A stretch of 64,000 bases of DNA from Cardiobacteriaceae bacterium TAE3-ERU3 (GTDB taxonomy: Bacteria; Pseudomonadota; Gammaproteobacteria; Cardiobacteriales; Cardiobacteriaceae), in assembly GCA_019218315.1 (NCBI GenBank), contig JAHUUI010000002.1, positions 310,001 through 374,000 on the forward strand, given 5' to 3'. The position numbers and the translations under genes are program-made. The notes below the pieces were generated by a model. The model saw only the letters and a list, made by a program, of their open reading frames with translations. It made no database searches and was not told the DNA's origin. Each line of letters begins with the position of its first letter. Position 1 is the stretch's first letter. Shown one piece after another: positions 1-10,275 of this stretch.

Positions 1-63
1 CCTGCAAACATGACCAGCAACCCAAGATTTTTTGTATTCAACCATTATTGACCGGATATCATC

Positions 64-3000
64 ATGCCAAAACGTACCGACCTAAAATCCATTCTCATCA
101 TTGGCGCAGGCCCGATCATCATCGGGCAAGCGTGTGAATTCGACTATTCCGGCGCACAGGCGTGCAAAGCGCTGCGTAATGAGGGTTACCGCGTCATCCT
201 CGTCAACTCGAATCCAGCGACGATCATGACCGATCCCGAAATGGCTGACGCGACCTATATCGAGCCTATTCAGTGGCAGACTGTAGAAAAGATCATCGCC
301 AAAGAACGCCCTGATGCCATATTGCCGACCATGGGCGGGCAAACCGCACTGAATTGCGCCCTCGATCTCGACAAACACGGTGTTCTCGAAAAATACAACG
401 TTGAGCTAATTGGTGCGTCGATTAAAGCAATTGAAACCGCTGAAGACCGCGACCTGTTCAAAAAAGCGATGGATGAAATCGGCCTCGGCAGTGCCAAATC
501 ATTTGCCGTCCACTCGATGGAAGAAGCGCGAGAAGCACAGGCAGAGCTCGGCTTTCCGGTCATTATTCGTCCGTCATATACCCTTGGCGGTTCAGGCGGC
601 GGCATTGCTTACAACCGCGACGAATTTGAAGAAATTACCGCACACGGGCTGGATTTATCACCGACCAACGAAGTACTACTCGAAGAATCGCTGCTCGGTT
701 GGAAAGAATTTGAAATGGAAGTGGTGCGCGACAAGGCGGACAACGCGATTATTGTCTGCGCAATCGAAAACTTTGACCCGATGGGCGTACACACTGGTGA
801 CTCGATCACCGTTGCTCCTGCGCAAACCCTGACCGATAAGGAATACCAAAACCTGCGCGACGCGTCTATTGCGATTCTACGCAAAATTGGCGTTGAAACC
901 GGCGGTTCAAACGTGCAATTTTCCATCAATCCCAAAGATGGGCGCGTGATTGTTATCGAGATGAACCCGCGTGTGTCGCGCTCATCTGCGCTGGCTTCAA
1001 AAGCGACCGGCTTCCCGATTGCCTCGGTCGCAGCCCGTCTCGCGGTCGGTTACACCCTCGATGAACTGAAAAACGACATCACCGGCGGCGTGACTCCTGC
1101 ATCATTTGAGCCAAGCATTGACTATGTTGTGACCAAAATTCCACGCTTTGACTTCGTCAAATTCAAGCAAAGTAATCAGAACCTCAACACGCAAATGCGC
1201 TCGGTCGGCGAAGTGATGGCTATTGGCCGTACCTTCAAAGAGTCTCTGAACAAAGCACTGCGCGGACTGGAAAACGGCTACACTGGACTTGACCAGCCCA
1301 AAGCAGTCGAAAACCTCGCCGAAGCGGTCACAACACCAACGCCATCGCGCATTTTCTATGTCGCTGAAGCCTTGCGCCAAGGCTGGAGTATTGAGCAAGC
1401 TTACCAAGCCAGCGCAATCGACCCGTGGTTCCTCGCACAAATTGCCGAGTTGGTTGATATGGAACAGCCATTGCGCGAACAAGGTCTGAATGTACTCGAC
1501 AATCCATCAGCCCTGCTCGCATACAAACGCGCCGGCTTTAGCGACGCATTTATTGCCAAGTGCTGTGGCTGCAAGGAAAGCGAGGTACGCGCCCTGCGTG
1601 AACGCCACGACATTCATGCGGTATACAAGCGCGTCGATTCTTGTGCCGCCGAATTTGCCAGCGCTACAGCCTATCTCTATTCCACTTATGAGCCGTACTG
1701 TGAAGCCGAGCCGACCGACAAACGCAAAGTGATGATTCTTGGCGGTGGTCCTAACCGCATTGGTCAAGGCATTGAATTTGACTACTGCTGCGTCCACGCC
1801 GCACTGGCGCTGAAAGAAAACGATATTGAAACTATCATGGTCAACTGCAACCCCGAAACGGTTTCTACCGACTTTGATACCGCTGACCGCCTCTATTTCG
1901 AGCCACTGACCCTTGAAGATGTGCTCGAAATTGTACGCATCGAACAGCCTGATGGCGTGATTGTGCAGTATGGCGGACAAACTCCACTCAAACTCGCGCG
2001 TGCCCTCGAAGCCGAAGGCGTGAAAATCATCGGCACGCCACCTGATGCCATCGACCGTGCCGAAGACCGCGAGCGCTTCCAGGCATTGCTCAACGAGCTC
2101 GACTTGCTGCAACCGCCAAACCGCATCGCCAGCACCACCGAAGCAGCGTTGCAAAAAGCCGCTGAAATCGGTTATCCGCTAGTCGTGCGTCCGTCGTATG
2201 TGCTTGGTGGCCGTGCCATGGATATTGTTTACAACGATACCGACCTCGCTACTTATATGGACGAAGCAGTCATCGTCTCACCTGATGCGCCCATCTTGCT
2301 CGACCGCTTCCTCAACGATGCAATTGAAGTCGATATCGACGTAATTTGCGACGGCGAACAAGTCATCATCGGCGGCATCATGGAGCATATTGAAGAAGCT
2401 GGTGTGCATTCAGGCGACTCAGCCTGTTCATTGCCACCATATCGCCTGAGCCGCAACATCACTGACCAGATTGCCGAACAGGCACGCGCGATGGCGAAAG
2501 CACTCGGCGTGGTTGGCTTGATGAATGCACAATTTGCGGTCAAAGGCGAAACCATCTACATCCTGGAGGTCAACCCACGTGCGTCGCGTACCGTGCCATT
2601 TGTCTCGAAAGCGACCGGTCGTCCGCTGGCAAAAATTGCCGCACGCTGTATGGCTGGTTTCAGCCTCGCTGAGCAAGGTATTGCAGGTGACATCGTTCCT
2701 GAGCTATTCGCAGTTAAAGAGGCGGTATTCCCATTCGCCAAGTTCCAGAACGTCGACCCAATTCTCGGCCCTGAAATGAAATCAACCGGTGAAGTTATGG
2801 GCTTGGGTGAGACCTTTGCCGAAGCCTTCCACAAAGCCATCCGTGGCGCGGGTGAAAAACTGCCACAAGCGGGTAGCCGTGTATTTGTCTCAGTCAAGGA
2901 CGAAGACAAAGGCAAAGCCATTGATATGTGTCGTGCATTGATCAATGCTGGCTATAGCATAGTCGCTACTGCTGGCACAGCAGCTACATTACAATCAGCC

Positions 3001-3267
3001 GGTATTAACTGCGAGCGTGTCAATAAAGTTGCTGAAGGGCGGCCACACATCGTCGATCACATCATTAATGGCGAAATTGACATGATCATCAACACCACTG
3101 CGGGCAAACAGTCCATTGCTGACTCGTTCTCGATTCGCCGCCAAGCATTGATGCACAAAGTGTTCTACATGACCACTATTGCAGGCGGTATTGCCACTGC
3201 ACATGCCCTTGCCTACGACGATAAAGAAGAAAAAGTCCGCAGCCTTCAATCCTTAGCAGATAGCTAA
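64..3267 (+). CDS. carB: Carbamoyl-phosphate synthase large subunit
   Basis: Large subunit of carbamoyl-phosphate synthase. It makes carbamoyl phosphate from bicarbonate, ATP and ammonia passed from the CarA glutaminase, feeding arginine and pyrimidine synthesis in the cytoplasm. The 1067-residue length is near the family norm (about 1073). The two internally homologous halves are visible: the first opens with [17 protein letters not shown] near residue 15, the second with [15 protein letters not shown] near residue 560. Each carries an ATP-grasp domain with a conserved RPSY(T/V)LGG segment. A C-terminal MGS-like allosteric domain starts near residue 940. carA would be expected just upstream, outside the window; the first 63 bases show no strong ribosome binding site. 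A rho-independent terminator follows. Confidence 0.98.
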   Translation: MPKRTDLKSILIIGAGPIIIGQACEFDYSGAQACKALRNEGYRVILVNSNPATIMTDPEMADATYIEPIQWQTVEKIIAKERPDAILPTMGGQTALNCALDLDKHGVLEKYNVELIGASIKAIETAEDRDLFKKAMDEIGLGSAKSFAVHSMEEAREAQAELGFPVIIRPSYTLGGSGGGIAYNRDEFEEITAHGLDLSPTNEVLLEESLLGWKEFEMEVVRDKADNAIIVCAIENFDPMGVHTGDSITVAPAQTLTDKEYQNLRDASIAILRKIGVETGGSNVQFSINPKDGRVIVIEMNPRVSRSSALASKATGFPIASVAARLAVGYTLDELKNDITGGVTPASFEPSIDYVVTKIPRFDFVKFKQSNQNLNTQMRSVGEVMAIGRTFKESLNKALRGLENGYTGLDQPKAVENLAEAVTTPTPSRIFYVAEALRQGWSIEQAYQASAIDPWFLAQIAELVDMEQPLREQGLNVLDNPSALLAYKRAGFSDAFIAKCCGCKESEVRALRERHDIHAVYKRVDSCAAEFASATAYLYSTYEPYCEAEPTDKRKVMILGGGPNRIGQGIEFDYCCVHAALALKENDIETIMVNCNPETVSTDFDTADRLYFEPLTLEDVLEIVRIEQPDGVIVQYGGQTPLKLARALEAEGVKIIGTPPDAIDRAEDRERFQALLNELDLLQPPNRIASTTEAALQKAAEIGYPLVVRPSYVLGGRAMDIVYNDTDLATYMDEAVIVSPDAPILLDRFLNDAIEVDIDVICDGEQVIIGGIMEHIEEAGVHSGDSACSLPPYRLSRNITDQIAEQARAMAKALGVVGLMNAQFAVKGETIYILEVNPRASRTVPFVSKATGRPLAKIAARCMAGFSLAEQGIAGDIVPELFAVKEAVFPFAKFQNVDPILGPEMKSTGEVMGLGETFAEAFHKAIRGAGEKLPQAGSRVFVSVKDEDKGKAIDMCRALINAGYSIVATAGTAATLQSAGINCERVNKVAEGRPHIVDHIINGEIDMIINTTAGKQSIADSFSIRRQALMHKVFYMTTIAGGIATAHALAYDDKEEKVRSLQSLADS

Positions 3268-3282
3268 GCATCGTTTTTGCGT

Positions 3283-3288
3283 TATAAT
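3283..3288 (+). promoter_or_regulatory. Possible -10 element ahead of greA
   Basis: TATAAT matches the sigma-70 -10 consensus exactly and lies just after the carB stop. No good -35 is visible at the usual spacing. Transcription starting here would run at once into the hairpin terminator at 3301-3330, then a further ~75 bases to greA, so a short attenuated leader RNA is possible. The promoter call rests on one hexamer only. Confidence 0.35.
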
Positions 3289-3300
3289 ACGCAGCATCAG

Positions 3301-3333
3301 GAAGCCTTGCTTGTCCGGCAAGGCTTCTTTCTT
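3301..3333 (+). terminator. Rho-independent terminator after carB
   Basis: A perfect 10-bp stem, GAAGCCTTGC (3301-3310) pairing with GCAAGGCTTC (3318-3327), has a 7-base loop and is followed by a T-rich run (TTTCTT). It ends carB transcription and separates it from greA. Confidence 0.85.
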
Positions 3334-3407
3334 ATTTATGGCTTTGCGATGGCAAGTAACAAAATTGCCACGCATCAAATCAAACCCACAATACCATTGA
3401 GGTAATC

Positions 3408-3890
3408 ATGGCTCAAAAAATTCCAATGACTAAAGCTGGTTCAGATGCACTTCGTGCAGAACTCGAAAAACTCAAAGGCGAAGATCGCCCTCGCGTCATC
3501 AATGCCATTTCTGACGCACGTGAGCACGGTGATCTCAAAGAAAATGCTGAATATCACGCAGCACGTGAAGAACAAGGTTTTATCGAAGGTCGAATTCAGG
3601 AAATCGAATACAAACTTGGCAATGCTCACGTTATCGACGTAACTACCCTGCCACAAAATGGTAAAGTTGTCTTCGGAACAACTGTCGAACTGATGGATGT
3701 AGACAGCGAAGAAGAAATGACTTACAAGATTGTTGGCGAAGACGAAGCAAACATCAAAAAAGGCCTACTGTCTAATACTTCGCCAATCGCACGTGCATTA
3801 ATGGGTAAAGAAGAAGGCGAAACTGTCGATGTAACCGTACCCGGTGGCAATAAAACTTTGGAAATACTCGCCGTACATTACCGCGCATGA
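3408..3890 (+). CDS. greA: Transcription elongation factor GreA
   Basis: GreA enters the secondary channel of stalled RNA polymerase and stimulates cleavage of backtracked transcripts. The 160-residue length matches the family (about 158). The N-terminal half is the charged coiled coil carrying the conserved [19 protein letters not shown] segment near residues 36-54. The C-terminal half is the FKBP-like domain with the [14 protein letters not shown] signature. The ATG is preceded by a GAGGT ribosome binding site. It is probably transcribed from its own promoter, because a terminator separates it from carB. Confidence 0.97.
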   Translation: MAQKIPMTKAGSDALRAELEKLKGEDRPRVINAISDAREHGDLKENAEYHAAREEQGFIEGRIQEIEYKLGNAHVIDVTTLPQNGKVVFGTTVELMDVDSEEEMTYKIVGEDEANIKKGLLSNTSPIARALMGKEEGETVDVTVPGGNKTLEILAVHYRA

Positions 3891-4031
3891 TACTCCGTGT
3901 TTGCACTGACCAAATCTCACTGATTACTCAGTGCTAACTTTTTGTGATCACGGTTAAAAGCTATGGTGAAACTTGATTTTGCCCCGGCAAAACGCATAAC
4001 ATGGTCAGCTTGAAGGATTATAAGGATAGGT

Positions 4032-4922
4032 ATGTTCCAAGGTTCAATGGTCGCATTGGTTACACCAATGCTCAGCGACGGCGCAATAGACTGGCAGCGT
4101 TTGGAAAAGCTGATCGAATGGCATCTCAGCGAAGGCACTGATGCCATTGTATCGGTTGGTACGACTGGTGAATCAGCAACGCTCACCTACGATGAGCACA
4201 AAGCAGTAACACGCTTCACCGTAGAAATCGTGAACAAACGAATTCCCGTTATCGCAGGCGCTGGGGCAAACTCGACCCGTGAAGCCATAGAGTTATCCCT
4301 ATCTGCATACCAAAGCGGTGTAGATGGAACGCTACAAGTTGCGCCTTACTACAACAAACCTCCACAGCGTGGTCTGTATGCGCATTTCGAGCAAATCGCC
4401 CGAGCAGTGCCTTTACCGTTATTGCTCTACAATGTGCCTGGGCGAACCTGTAGTGATATTCTTCCTGAAACCGTATCCGCACTGAGCAAAATCAGTAATA
4501 TTATTGGGATCAAGGAAGCAAGTACCTATGAGCGCCTCAAAGAGCTCAATCTCGAGCTCGGGGAAGAACGAAGTGATGGTCAATTTGTCATTCTATCTGG
4601 CGAAGACGGTCTTGCTGCTCAAGCGCTATGCGATGGGCTTATTGATGGCGTCGTATCGGTTACCGCCAATATTGCGCCTCGCTTGATGCATGAAATGATC
4701 ACAGCAGGCCTACAAGGCAATAAAGATGCTTGCCTTGAGGCAGATAAAAGCCTCCAGCAGCTACACAACGCATTATTTTGTGAAGCCAACCCTATTCCAG
4801 CCAAGTGGGCATTAATGCACATGGGCAAGATAGACAATGGCATCCGCCTGCCGTTAGTCGAACTAGAAGACTCACTGCAGCAAACCGTTCAGACCGCGCT
4901 CAATGCTGCGGGTATCAAATAA
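4032..4922 (+). CDS. dapA: 4-hydroxy-tetrahydrodipicolinate synthase
   Basis: Condenses pyruvate with aspartate semialdehyde, the first committed step of the diaminopimelate/lysine pathway that supplies peptidoglycan and protein. It is a 296-residue (beta/alpha)8-barrel enzyme. The Schiff-base lysine is Lys161 in IIGIKEAST and the catalytic tyrosine is Tyr133 in LLYNVPGRT; both fall at the positions known in E. coli. The GTTGESATL substrate loop is at residues 43-51. An AAGGATAGG ribosome binding site precedes the ATG. bamC follows 21 bases later, the same dapA-bamC pairing as in enterobacteria, so they are likely co-transcribed. Confidence 0.97.
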   Translation: MFQGSMVALVTPMLSDGAIDWQRLEKLIEWHLSEGTDAIVSVGTTGESATLTYDEHKAVTRFTVEIVNKRIPVIAGAGANSTREAIELSLSAYQSGVDGTLQVAPYYNKPPQRGLYAHFEQIARAVPLPLLLYNVPGRTCSDILPETVSALSKISNIIGIKEASTYERLKELNLELGEERSDGQFVILSGEDGLAAQALCDGLIDGVVSVTANIAPRLMHEMITAGLQGNKDACLEADKSLQQLHNALFCEANPIPAKWALMHMGKIDNGIRLPLVELEDSLQQTVQTALNAAGIK

Positions 4923-4943
4923 ACACACTAGAGGAAATCCAGC

Positions 4944-6110
4944 GTGCAAAAACATATTAAATTCGGCATGGCTATGACTATAGCCCTCGGCTTAACAGCG
5001 TGTGGCTCTGGCGGCAATCTCAGTGAAATTATTCCCGACCGGCGCCCGGATTATCGAACCAGTAGTTTGGAAAACTCTTTAGAAGTCCCGCCGGACTTAC
5101 TCGGCGCAACTATCGACAGCCAGTACAACATCCCTGATCTCAATCCATCAGCCATTGCCAATTACAATGCATATACTGAAGAGCGTGTTCAGCGTAATCA
5201 ACGCGGCATGATTGAAGTATTGCCACCACTTGAAGGCGTTGATGTTATTGAGCAAAATGGACAGCTGCCTTATATCGTCATCAATGCACCTGCTGAAGTT
5301 GTCTGGCGTGCGGTTAAGCGCTACTGGAACCAAAATGGTATCCGTCTCGCGGTAGAAGAGCCATCAATAGGTATCATGGAAACAGATTGGCTGCTAAATC
5401 AAGCTGATCTGCCATCAACCGGCTTAGGTGGACTACTAGACAGCCTCCTCGGCTTTGTTTCTGATACTGGCGAGCGTGACCGCTACCGTATTCGCTTCGC
5501 GCGCAATGATGTTGGACAAACGGTGGTTACCCTTGTCTATACACAAAGTGTCGAAAAAGCAGAATACGAGGGTATGAGCAAAAAAGAAATTGCTGGCTAC
5601 ACGTGGCAAATCACTGACAATGACAACCCTGAATTACAGCTGGAAATGACGCGTCGTTTGGCTATCTACATTGCCAACGAACTGCGCCGCCAAGATCAGG
5701 TCAGTAATGACCAAATCCAGCAAACCGGTGCAACTCGCTTTGTTGAGCTTGGTCAATTGCAAAATGGCAACAGCGCATTGATTTTCAATGGCAGCTACGA
5801 TCAAGCATGGCGTGCTTTAGCTGTTGGCTTGGACAATGCAAGTTTTGCCATTCAGGATGCTGATTTTAATAACGGTGCCTACCGCGTCCAATATCAGCCT
5901 CAATCTCAAGCTCAGGCTGACCCCGGCCTTTGGGATAAGCTATGGGGCAATAGCAACCAAGCAACAAACTATGACAACCAGCCGATCTACCTTGTCCGCT
6001 TAGCAGATCAAGGTGATCACAGCATTGCATTAGTACAAAATGCTGATGGCAGCAATGCATCACCTGCTCAGGCAACGCAAATCCTCGAGGCAATTTACGC
6101 CACAATGTAA
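4944..6110 (+). CDS. bamC: Outer membrane assembly lipoprotein BamC
   Basis: Lipoprotein component of the BAM complex that inserts beta-barrel proteins into the outer membrane. The start is a GTG preceded by a GAGGAAA ribosome binding site at 4931. From this start residues 1-19 form a lipoprotein signal with lipobox L-T-A-C, giving the lipidated residue Cys20. The family's unstructured N-terminal stretch follows (about residues 24-75, containing EVPPDLL), then two helix-grip domains. The 388-residue length is slightly above the E. coli protein (344). Position directly after dapA supports the call. A terminator follows the gene. Confidence 0.93.
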   Translation: MQKHIKFGMAMTIALGLTACGSGGNLSEIIPDRRPDYRTSSLENSLEVPPDLLGATIDSQYNIPDLNPSAIANYNAYTEERVQRNQRGMIEVLPPLEGVDVIEQNGQLPYIVINAPAEVVWRAVKRYWNQNGIRLAVEEPSIGIMETDWLLNQADLPSTGLGGLLDSLLGFVSDTGERDRYRIRFARNDVGQTVVTLVYTQSVEKAEYEGMSKKEIAGYTWQITDNDNPELQLEMTRRLAIYIANELRRQDQVSNDQIQQTGATRFVELGQLQNGNSALIFNGSYDQAWRALAVGLDNASFAIQDADFNNGAYRVQYQPQSQAQADPGLWDKLWGNSNQATNYDNQPIYLVRLADQGDHSIALVQNADGSNASPAQATQILEAIYATM

Positions 6111-6134
6111 TAGCCTAAATCCAAGTAAAATCTC

Positions 6135-6164
6135 GCCACCTGTATCTCCTACAGGTGGCATTTA
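6135..6164 (+). terminator. Rho-independent terminator after bamC
   Basis: A 10-bp perfect stem, GCCACCTGTA (6135-6144) with TACAGGTGGC (6150-6159), a 5-base loop and then ATTTA. The T-run is weak but the stem is strong. It lies 24 bases after the bamC stop and 94 bases before mutL. Confidence 0.7.
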
Positions 6165-6257
6165 CATTGCAAAGCTCGTGATAACACGTGCAAGACTAAG
6201 CATCTAAAATATCCGTAAATTAATACGTCAACAGATACAACCCAATCAATTTCCAAT

Positions 6258-8129
6258 ATGAACCAACCTCGCCGAATTCGACAACTGCCCAACGAACTGA
6301 TCAACCAAATCGCAGCTGGTGAAGTCATTGAGCGGCCTTCATCAGTTGTGAAAGAAATCGTTGAAAACGCACTTGACGCTGGCGCAACACATATCGAAAT
6401 TGATATTGAAGATGGTGGTGGCAAGCTGATCCGCGTACGCGACAACGGTTCAGGCATCGAAAAAGACGATCTTCCTCTCGCTTTTGCAACCCACGCAACA
6501 AGTAAAATTGCCAGCTTCGATGACCTTGAGCAAGTTCGAACGATGGGCTTTCGAGGTGAAGCACTGCCAAGTATTGCCTCGGTCTCAAAAACCACATTGA
6601 CCAGCCGTGCAATAAACAGCGAGCACGCATGGCAAATTACACCACATCTCAGTATGGATATCAGCCCAGCTGCTCATCCACAAGGCACTACGGTCGAGAT
6701 CCGTGACCTGTTTTACAATACACCGGCACGAAAGAAATTCCTTAAAAGTGAACGTACCGAGCGCTTTCACATTCAGCAGTTGATTCAAAAGCTGGCATTG
6801 AGCAGCAATAATTGTACTTTTGTTCTCCGTGATGGTGGCCGTACGATGGCTACTTACCAAGGCGACAGTGCAGCAGAACGCCTTAGCTCAGTGATGGGTG
6901 AAGAGATGCTTGAGCAGTCTGTTCCCATTGATGCCAGCACCAATGAGTTACGCATGTGGGGCTGGGTTGGCCTTCCAACTTACAGCCACACACAGACTGA
7001 CAAACAGCACTTTTTTATCAACGGGCGCATGATTCGTGACAAAGTCATCGTTCATGCTATCCGCCAAGCCTATAAAGATGTACTTTACAACAACAGGCAT
7101 CCTATTTTTGTCCTGCACCTTGAGCTCGACCCGACTTTGGTCGACGTCAATGCACACCCGGCCAAACACGAAGTTCGCTTCCGCGAAGCGCGCATGACCC
7201 ATGACTTTATCTACTCAACGCTCAATCATGCTCTTCGCGGTCACAGACCACACAATGCATTACAAGGCGTTGAAAAACCAGTACTCAATGATCAGCCAAT
7301 ACAGCAGCAACAACCATCGCTACAGCAGCAAATGCCGCGACAGACTGCTTCTCCTATAACTAGCTCACCAGCCACACGACAAACCCCGTTTAGTTTTAGC
7401 AGCGGACCACCGCAGAGCAGTTCATCAGCTGGCAGCCTGAATGAAAGTCAGCGTTATTACCAATGGGCCAGCAGCTTTGACCATCAGCACAGAGAGCCTC
7501 AGCCCTACTCACAACCGACTGGACGAGCCGATAGCGCAGCAGAGAACGAACACCCGCTTGGCTATGCACTGGCACAGATCCACGGTGTATTCATCCTCGC
7601 ACAAAATACTCAAGGTATTGTGCTAGTTGATATGCACGCAGCACATGAGCGTATTGTTTACGAGAGGTTTAAAGCTCAACTGCGTGCTCAAGAACCAGCT
7701 GCACAGCGTTTATTGATGCCACAGTGCTTTCCTCTCACCGATGCAGATCACGATGTTCTGCTCACCCACCAAAGCTGGCTGAGCAAACTGGGCTTCGATT
7801 ATCGCCTGAGCGATACCCATATTGAGCTCAACAGCGTTCCAGCCATTCTGCGCCGTATTGCTGCTGCAGATATTTTGCAACTCGTACTCGATGAGTTGCG
7901 TGAATACCCTTCCACAACAGCCATTTCACGCATGGAAGACGAGATTCTTTCTTCCATGGCCTGCCACCGTGCCGTTCGCGCTAACGATCAACTCAGTATT
8001 AACGAAATGAACCAACTACTGCGTGATATTGAGCGCACCCCTTCAGCCGGGCAATGCAACCATGGTCGCCCAACCTGGACAACCCTCAGCATGGATCAAC
8101 TCGATAAATTATTCATGCGTGGCCAATGA
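6258..8129 (+). CDS. mutL: DNA mismatch repair protein MutL
   Basis: Mismatch repair ATPase linking MutS to downstream strand removal; 623 residues. The N-terminal GHKL ATPase motifs are clear: AAGEVIERPSSVVKEIVENA, DNGSGI and GFRGEALPS. A Gln/Ser/Pro-rich linker spans about residues 335-415. The C-terminal domain carries D458-M-H-A-x2-E464-x4-E469, matching the DQHA(x)2E(x)4E endonuclease motif, and a second metal-site motif CNHGRP at residue 600. E. coli MutL lacks these, while MutL of bacteria without MutH has them, so this MutL probably nicks DNA itself. The gene overlaps miaA by 4 bases (ATGA). Confidence 0.97.
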   Translation: MNQPRRIRQLPNELINQIAAGEVIERPSSVVKEIVENALDAGATHIEIDIEDGGGKLIRVRDNGSGIEKDDLPLAFATHATSKIASFDDLEQVRTMGFRGEALPSIASVSKTTLTSRAINSEHAWQITPHLSMDISPAAHPQGTTVEIRDLFYNTPARKKFLKSERTERFHIQQLIQKLALSSNNCTFVLRDGGRTMATYQGDSAAERLSSVMGEEMLEQSVPIDASTNELRMWGWVGLPTYSHTQTDKQHFFINGRMIRDKVIVHAIRQAYKDVLYNNRHPIFVLHLELDPTLVDVNAHPAKHEVRFREARMTHDFIYSTLNHALRGHRPHNALQGVEKPVLNDQPIQQQQPSLQQQMPRQTASPITSSPATRQTPFSFSSGPPQSSSSAGSLNESQRYYQWASSFDHQHREPQPYSQPTGRADSAAENEHPLGYALAQIHGVFILAQNTQGIVLVDMHAAHERIVYERFKAQLRAQEPAAQRLLMPQCFPLTDADHDVLLTHQSWLSKLGFDYRLSDTHIELNSVPAILRRIAAADILQLVLDELREYPSTTAISRMEDEILSSMACHRAVRANDQLSINEMNQLLRDIERTPSAGQCNHGRPTWTTLSMDQLDKLFMRGQ

Positions 8130-9100
8130 TAGTACAAACTGACCGAGCGCCAGTTCTCTGTATTTTTGGCCCAACCGCTTCTGGCAAGACAGACCTCGCC
8201 ATGCAATTGGCTGATCAATATCCTTGCGACCTGATCAGTGTCGATTCTGCACAAATTTATCGCCATATGAATATAGGCAGTGCCAAGCCGGATGTGGATA
8301 CCCTTGCCCGCTATCCACATGCTTTGATAGATATCTTAGAGCCTGAAGAGAGCTATTCAGCAGCCAATTTTGCCGATGATGCAACTCAACTAATCGAACT
8401 GGCACACAAAAACAAACGCCTTCCAATCTTGGTTGGCGGCACTATGCTTTACTATCATGCACTATTTGGCGGCCTTGCAGACTTACCTGCATCAGATCCT
8501 GCTATTCGCACAGCTATTGAGCAGCGTATTACCGAAGATGGTCTAGAGCCACTTTATCAGTACCTCATTAGCATTGACCAATATGCAGCTGACAAACTCA
8601 CACCCAATGACCGCCAACGTATTATTCGCTTTACGGAATTACTTGAAACAACAGGAAAAACACCCAGTGAGCTGTTTGAGCAACAGCGTACCTCTCGTCC
8701 TTCATGGCCAACGCTCAGCATTGGCCTTGAGCCAGCACGTGATGCATTACATCGCCGGATAGCCGAGCGCTTTCACATCATGATAGACGCCGGATTTATC
8801 GACGAAGTGGCTGAACTCCGTAACCGGCCACACCTAACCGCTGAGCACCCTTCCATGCGTGCCGTCGGCTACCGCCAATTGTGGGCATACCTCGATGGCG
8901 CACACAGTCGCAATGAGGCGATAGAGCTCGGTATTATCGCCACCCGCCAACTCGCCAAGCGGCAAATCACCTGGATGCGTAATCGACTGCGTGAGCACCT
9001 TACGCCGGTCTTATTTGATCCGCTTGAGACACCTTCCACACACATCCTCAGCCAAATATCGAGCTGGCTTGATGATGACGCGATGGCAATAAAAAAATAA
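8126..9100 (+). CDS. miaA: tRNA dimethylallyltransferase
   Basis: Adds a dimethylallyl group to A37 of tRNAs that read UNN codons. The 324-residue protein has the expected P-loop GPTASGKTDLA near residues 15-25, the SVDSAQIYR segment and the late MRAVGYRQ(L/V)W motif. The ATG overlaps the mutL stop, so the two are translationally coupled, the common mutL-miaA arrangement. In many gammaproteobacteria hfq follows miaA; here the next gene is a small membrane protein instead. Confidence 0.97.
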   Translation: MIVQTDRAPVLCIFGPTASGKTDLAMQLADQYPCDLISVDSAQIYRHMNIGSAKPDVDTLARYPHALIDILEPEESYSAANFADDATQLIELAHKNKRLPILVGGTMLYYHALFGGLADLPASDPAIRTAIEQRITEDGLEPLYQYLISIDQYAADKLTPNDRQRIIRFTELLETTGKTPSELFEQQRTSRPSWPTLSIGLEPARDALHRRIAERFHIMIDAGFIDEVAELRNRPHLTAEHPSMRAVGYRQLWAYLDGAHSRNEAIELGIIATRQLAKRQITWMRNRLREHLTPVLFDPLETPSTHILSQISSWLDDDAMAIKK

Positions 9101-9175
9101 ATTGCATTCCGCTATTCTAGCCAACGTTTGGAATTATTAAACGATTTAATTAGATAGTCAATTTGGGAGAAACAG

Positions 9176-9430
9176 ATGATTAACTTTATTATTTGGTTGA
9201 TTTTAGGCGCGATTGCTGGCTGGTTAGCTGGCCAAATCGTCAAGGGTCATGGCTTTGGTGCCATTGGCAACATCGTCGTTGGTATCGTTGGTGCCTTTAT
9301 CGGTGGTTTCCTTGCCAACTATACTGGCATCGGTGGTGAGGCGACCGGCCTGAATATTGGATCAATCGTCACAGCAACTGTCGGCGCAGTTGTATTATTA
9401 TTTTTGATCGGGCTGATCAAGCGAGGCTAA
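9176..9430 (+). CDS. GlsB/YeaQ/YmgE family membrane protein
   Basis: Small very hydrophobic protein of 84 residues with three predicted membrane segments (about 1-17, 26-47 and 60-80) rich in Gly. The opening IIWLILGAIAGWLAG and the central GNIVVGIVGAFIGGFL segments are typical of the GlsB/YeaQ/YmgE (transglycosylase-associated) family. The molecular role of this family is not established; several members respond to stress. A GGGAGA ribosome binding site sits just before the ATG, and a strong terminator follows, so it probably forms a single-gene unit. Confidence 0.88.
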   Translation: MINFIIWLILGAIAGWLAGQIVKGHGFGAIGNIVVGIVGAFIGGFLANYTGIGGEATGLNIGSIVTATVGAVVLLFLIGLIKRG

Positions 9431-9446
9431 ACACTGCATTTACTCA

Positions 9447-9472
9447 AAGCGTCGCCTAAGCGGCGCTTTTTT
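9447..9472 (+). terminator. Rho-independent terminator
   Basis: Stem AAGCGTCGC (9447-9455) with GCGGCGCTT (9460-9468), one G-T pair, a 4-base loop and a run of six T. It follows the GlsB-type gene by 16 bases. Confidence 0.9.
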
Positions 9473-9492
9473 CTATTCAAAGTACCGACACA

Positions 9493-10263
9493 ATGAACAA
9501 ACAAACGATCGCCATTATCGGCTGTGGCTGGCTAGGTAAAAAGCTGATTGCCTACTTAGAAAAAGATTACGCACTCATTGGCACCACTGGCCATGCAGAC
9601 AGTGCCGCTCAGTTACCGATCGAAGCCTACTGCTTCGACTGGACGAATCAGGCACTCCCAAGCGCCATTAATAAAGCCGATCATGCACTCATTGCTATGC
9701 CGCCAAATGCCGGGATACGCACACGTTATCCACAATATATGGCTAATTTAGCTTCAGCACTCAGCGTTACCGGCCATTGCATCATGATCAGCTCCACAAG
9801 TGTATATCCACAACAGCCCGGCCACTATGATGAAAGCAGTGTGCCTGATGCCGATAGTATCGTTTATCAAGCTGAGCAAGAATTGCGCAGCCGACACCCA
9901 GGCACAACGATTCTGCGCTGTGGAGGCTTAATTGGTGATGAGCGTATCCCGGGCAAACAGTGGCTTGGTGAGCCTTGTGATCAACCAGACCAACGCCTCA
10001 ACCTCATTCATTACCATGATATTGCCCACGCTATTCTTGCCGTACTTTCCGAAAATACACAACAAGGGCAAACTTATAACCTCGTTCACCCTGACCATAT
10101 CTCACGCCACGACTATTACCGAATGCAGGCACAGCGCCATCATGCCGCGGTACCTCAATTTGCGAATAACACCATCAACCCTGATAGAATCATTGATGGC
10201 AACCTGATCAGCCGTGAACTCTCCTTCACCTACGCATATTCACAACTCGCTGCTTACCCTTGA
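9493..10263 (+). CDS. SDR-family NAD(P)-dependent epimerase/dehydratase (YeeZ-like)
   Basis: 256-residue Rossmann-fold protein of the extended short-chain dehydrogenase type. The nucleotide-binding motif GCGWLGKKL is at residues 11-19 and a SSTSVYP segment resembles the Ser/Tyr active-site strand of the family. Overall it looks like E. coli YeeZ, whose substrate is unknown. The gene stands alone: a terminator precedes it and the next genes are convergent. There is no obvious Shine-Dalgarno, although ATG at 9493 aligns well with the start of the fold. Confidence 0.8.
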   Translation: MNKQTIAIIGCGWLGKKLIAYLEKDYALIGTTGHADSAAQLPIEAYCFDWTNQALPSAINKADHALIAMPPNAGIRTRYPQYMANLASALSVTGHCIMISSTSVYPQQPGHYDESSVPDADSIVYQAEQELRSRHPGTTILRCGGLIGDERIPGKQWLGEPCDQPDQRLNLIHYHDIAHAILAVLSENTQQGQTYNLVHPDHISRHDYYRMQAQRHHAAVPQFANNTINPDRIIDGNLISRELSFTYAYSQLAAYP

Positions 10264-10275
10264 GCAACTCAAGCA

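Noticed and set aside
82-3249. Many long open frames on both strands inside carB
   Set aside because: They overlap a certain gene, have no ribosome binding sites and no recognisable protein; codon bias of carB explains them.
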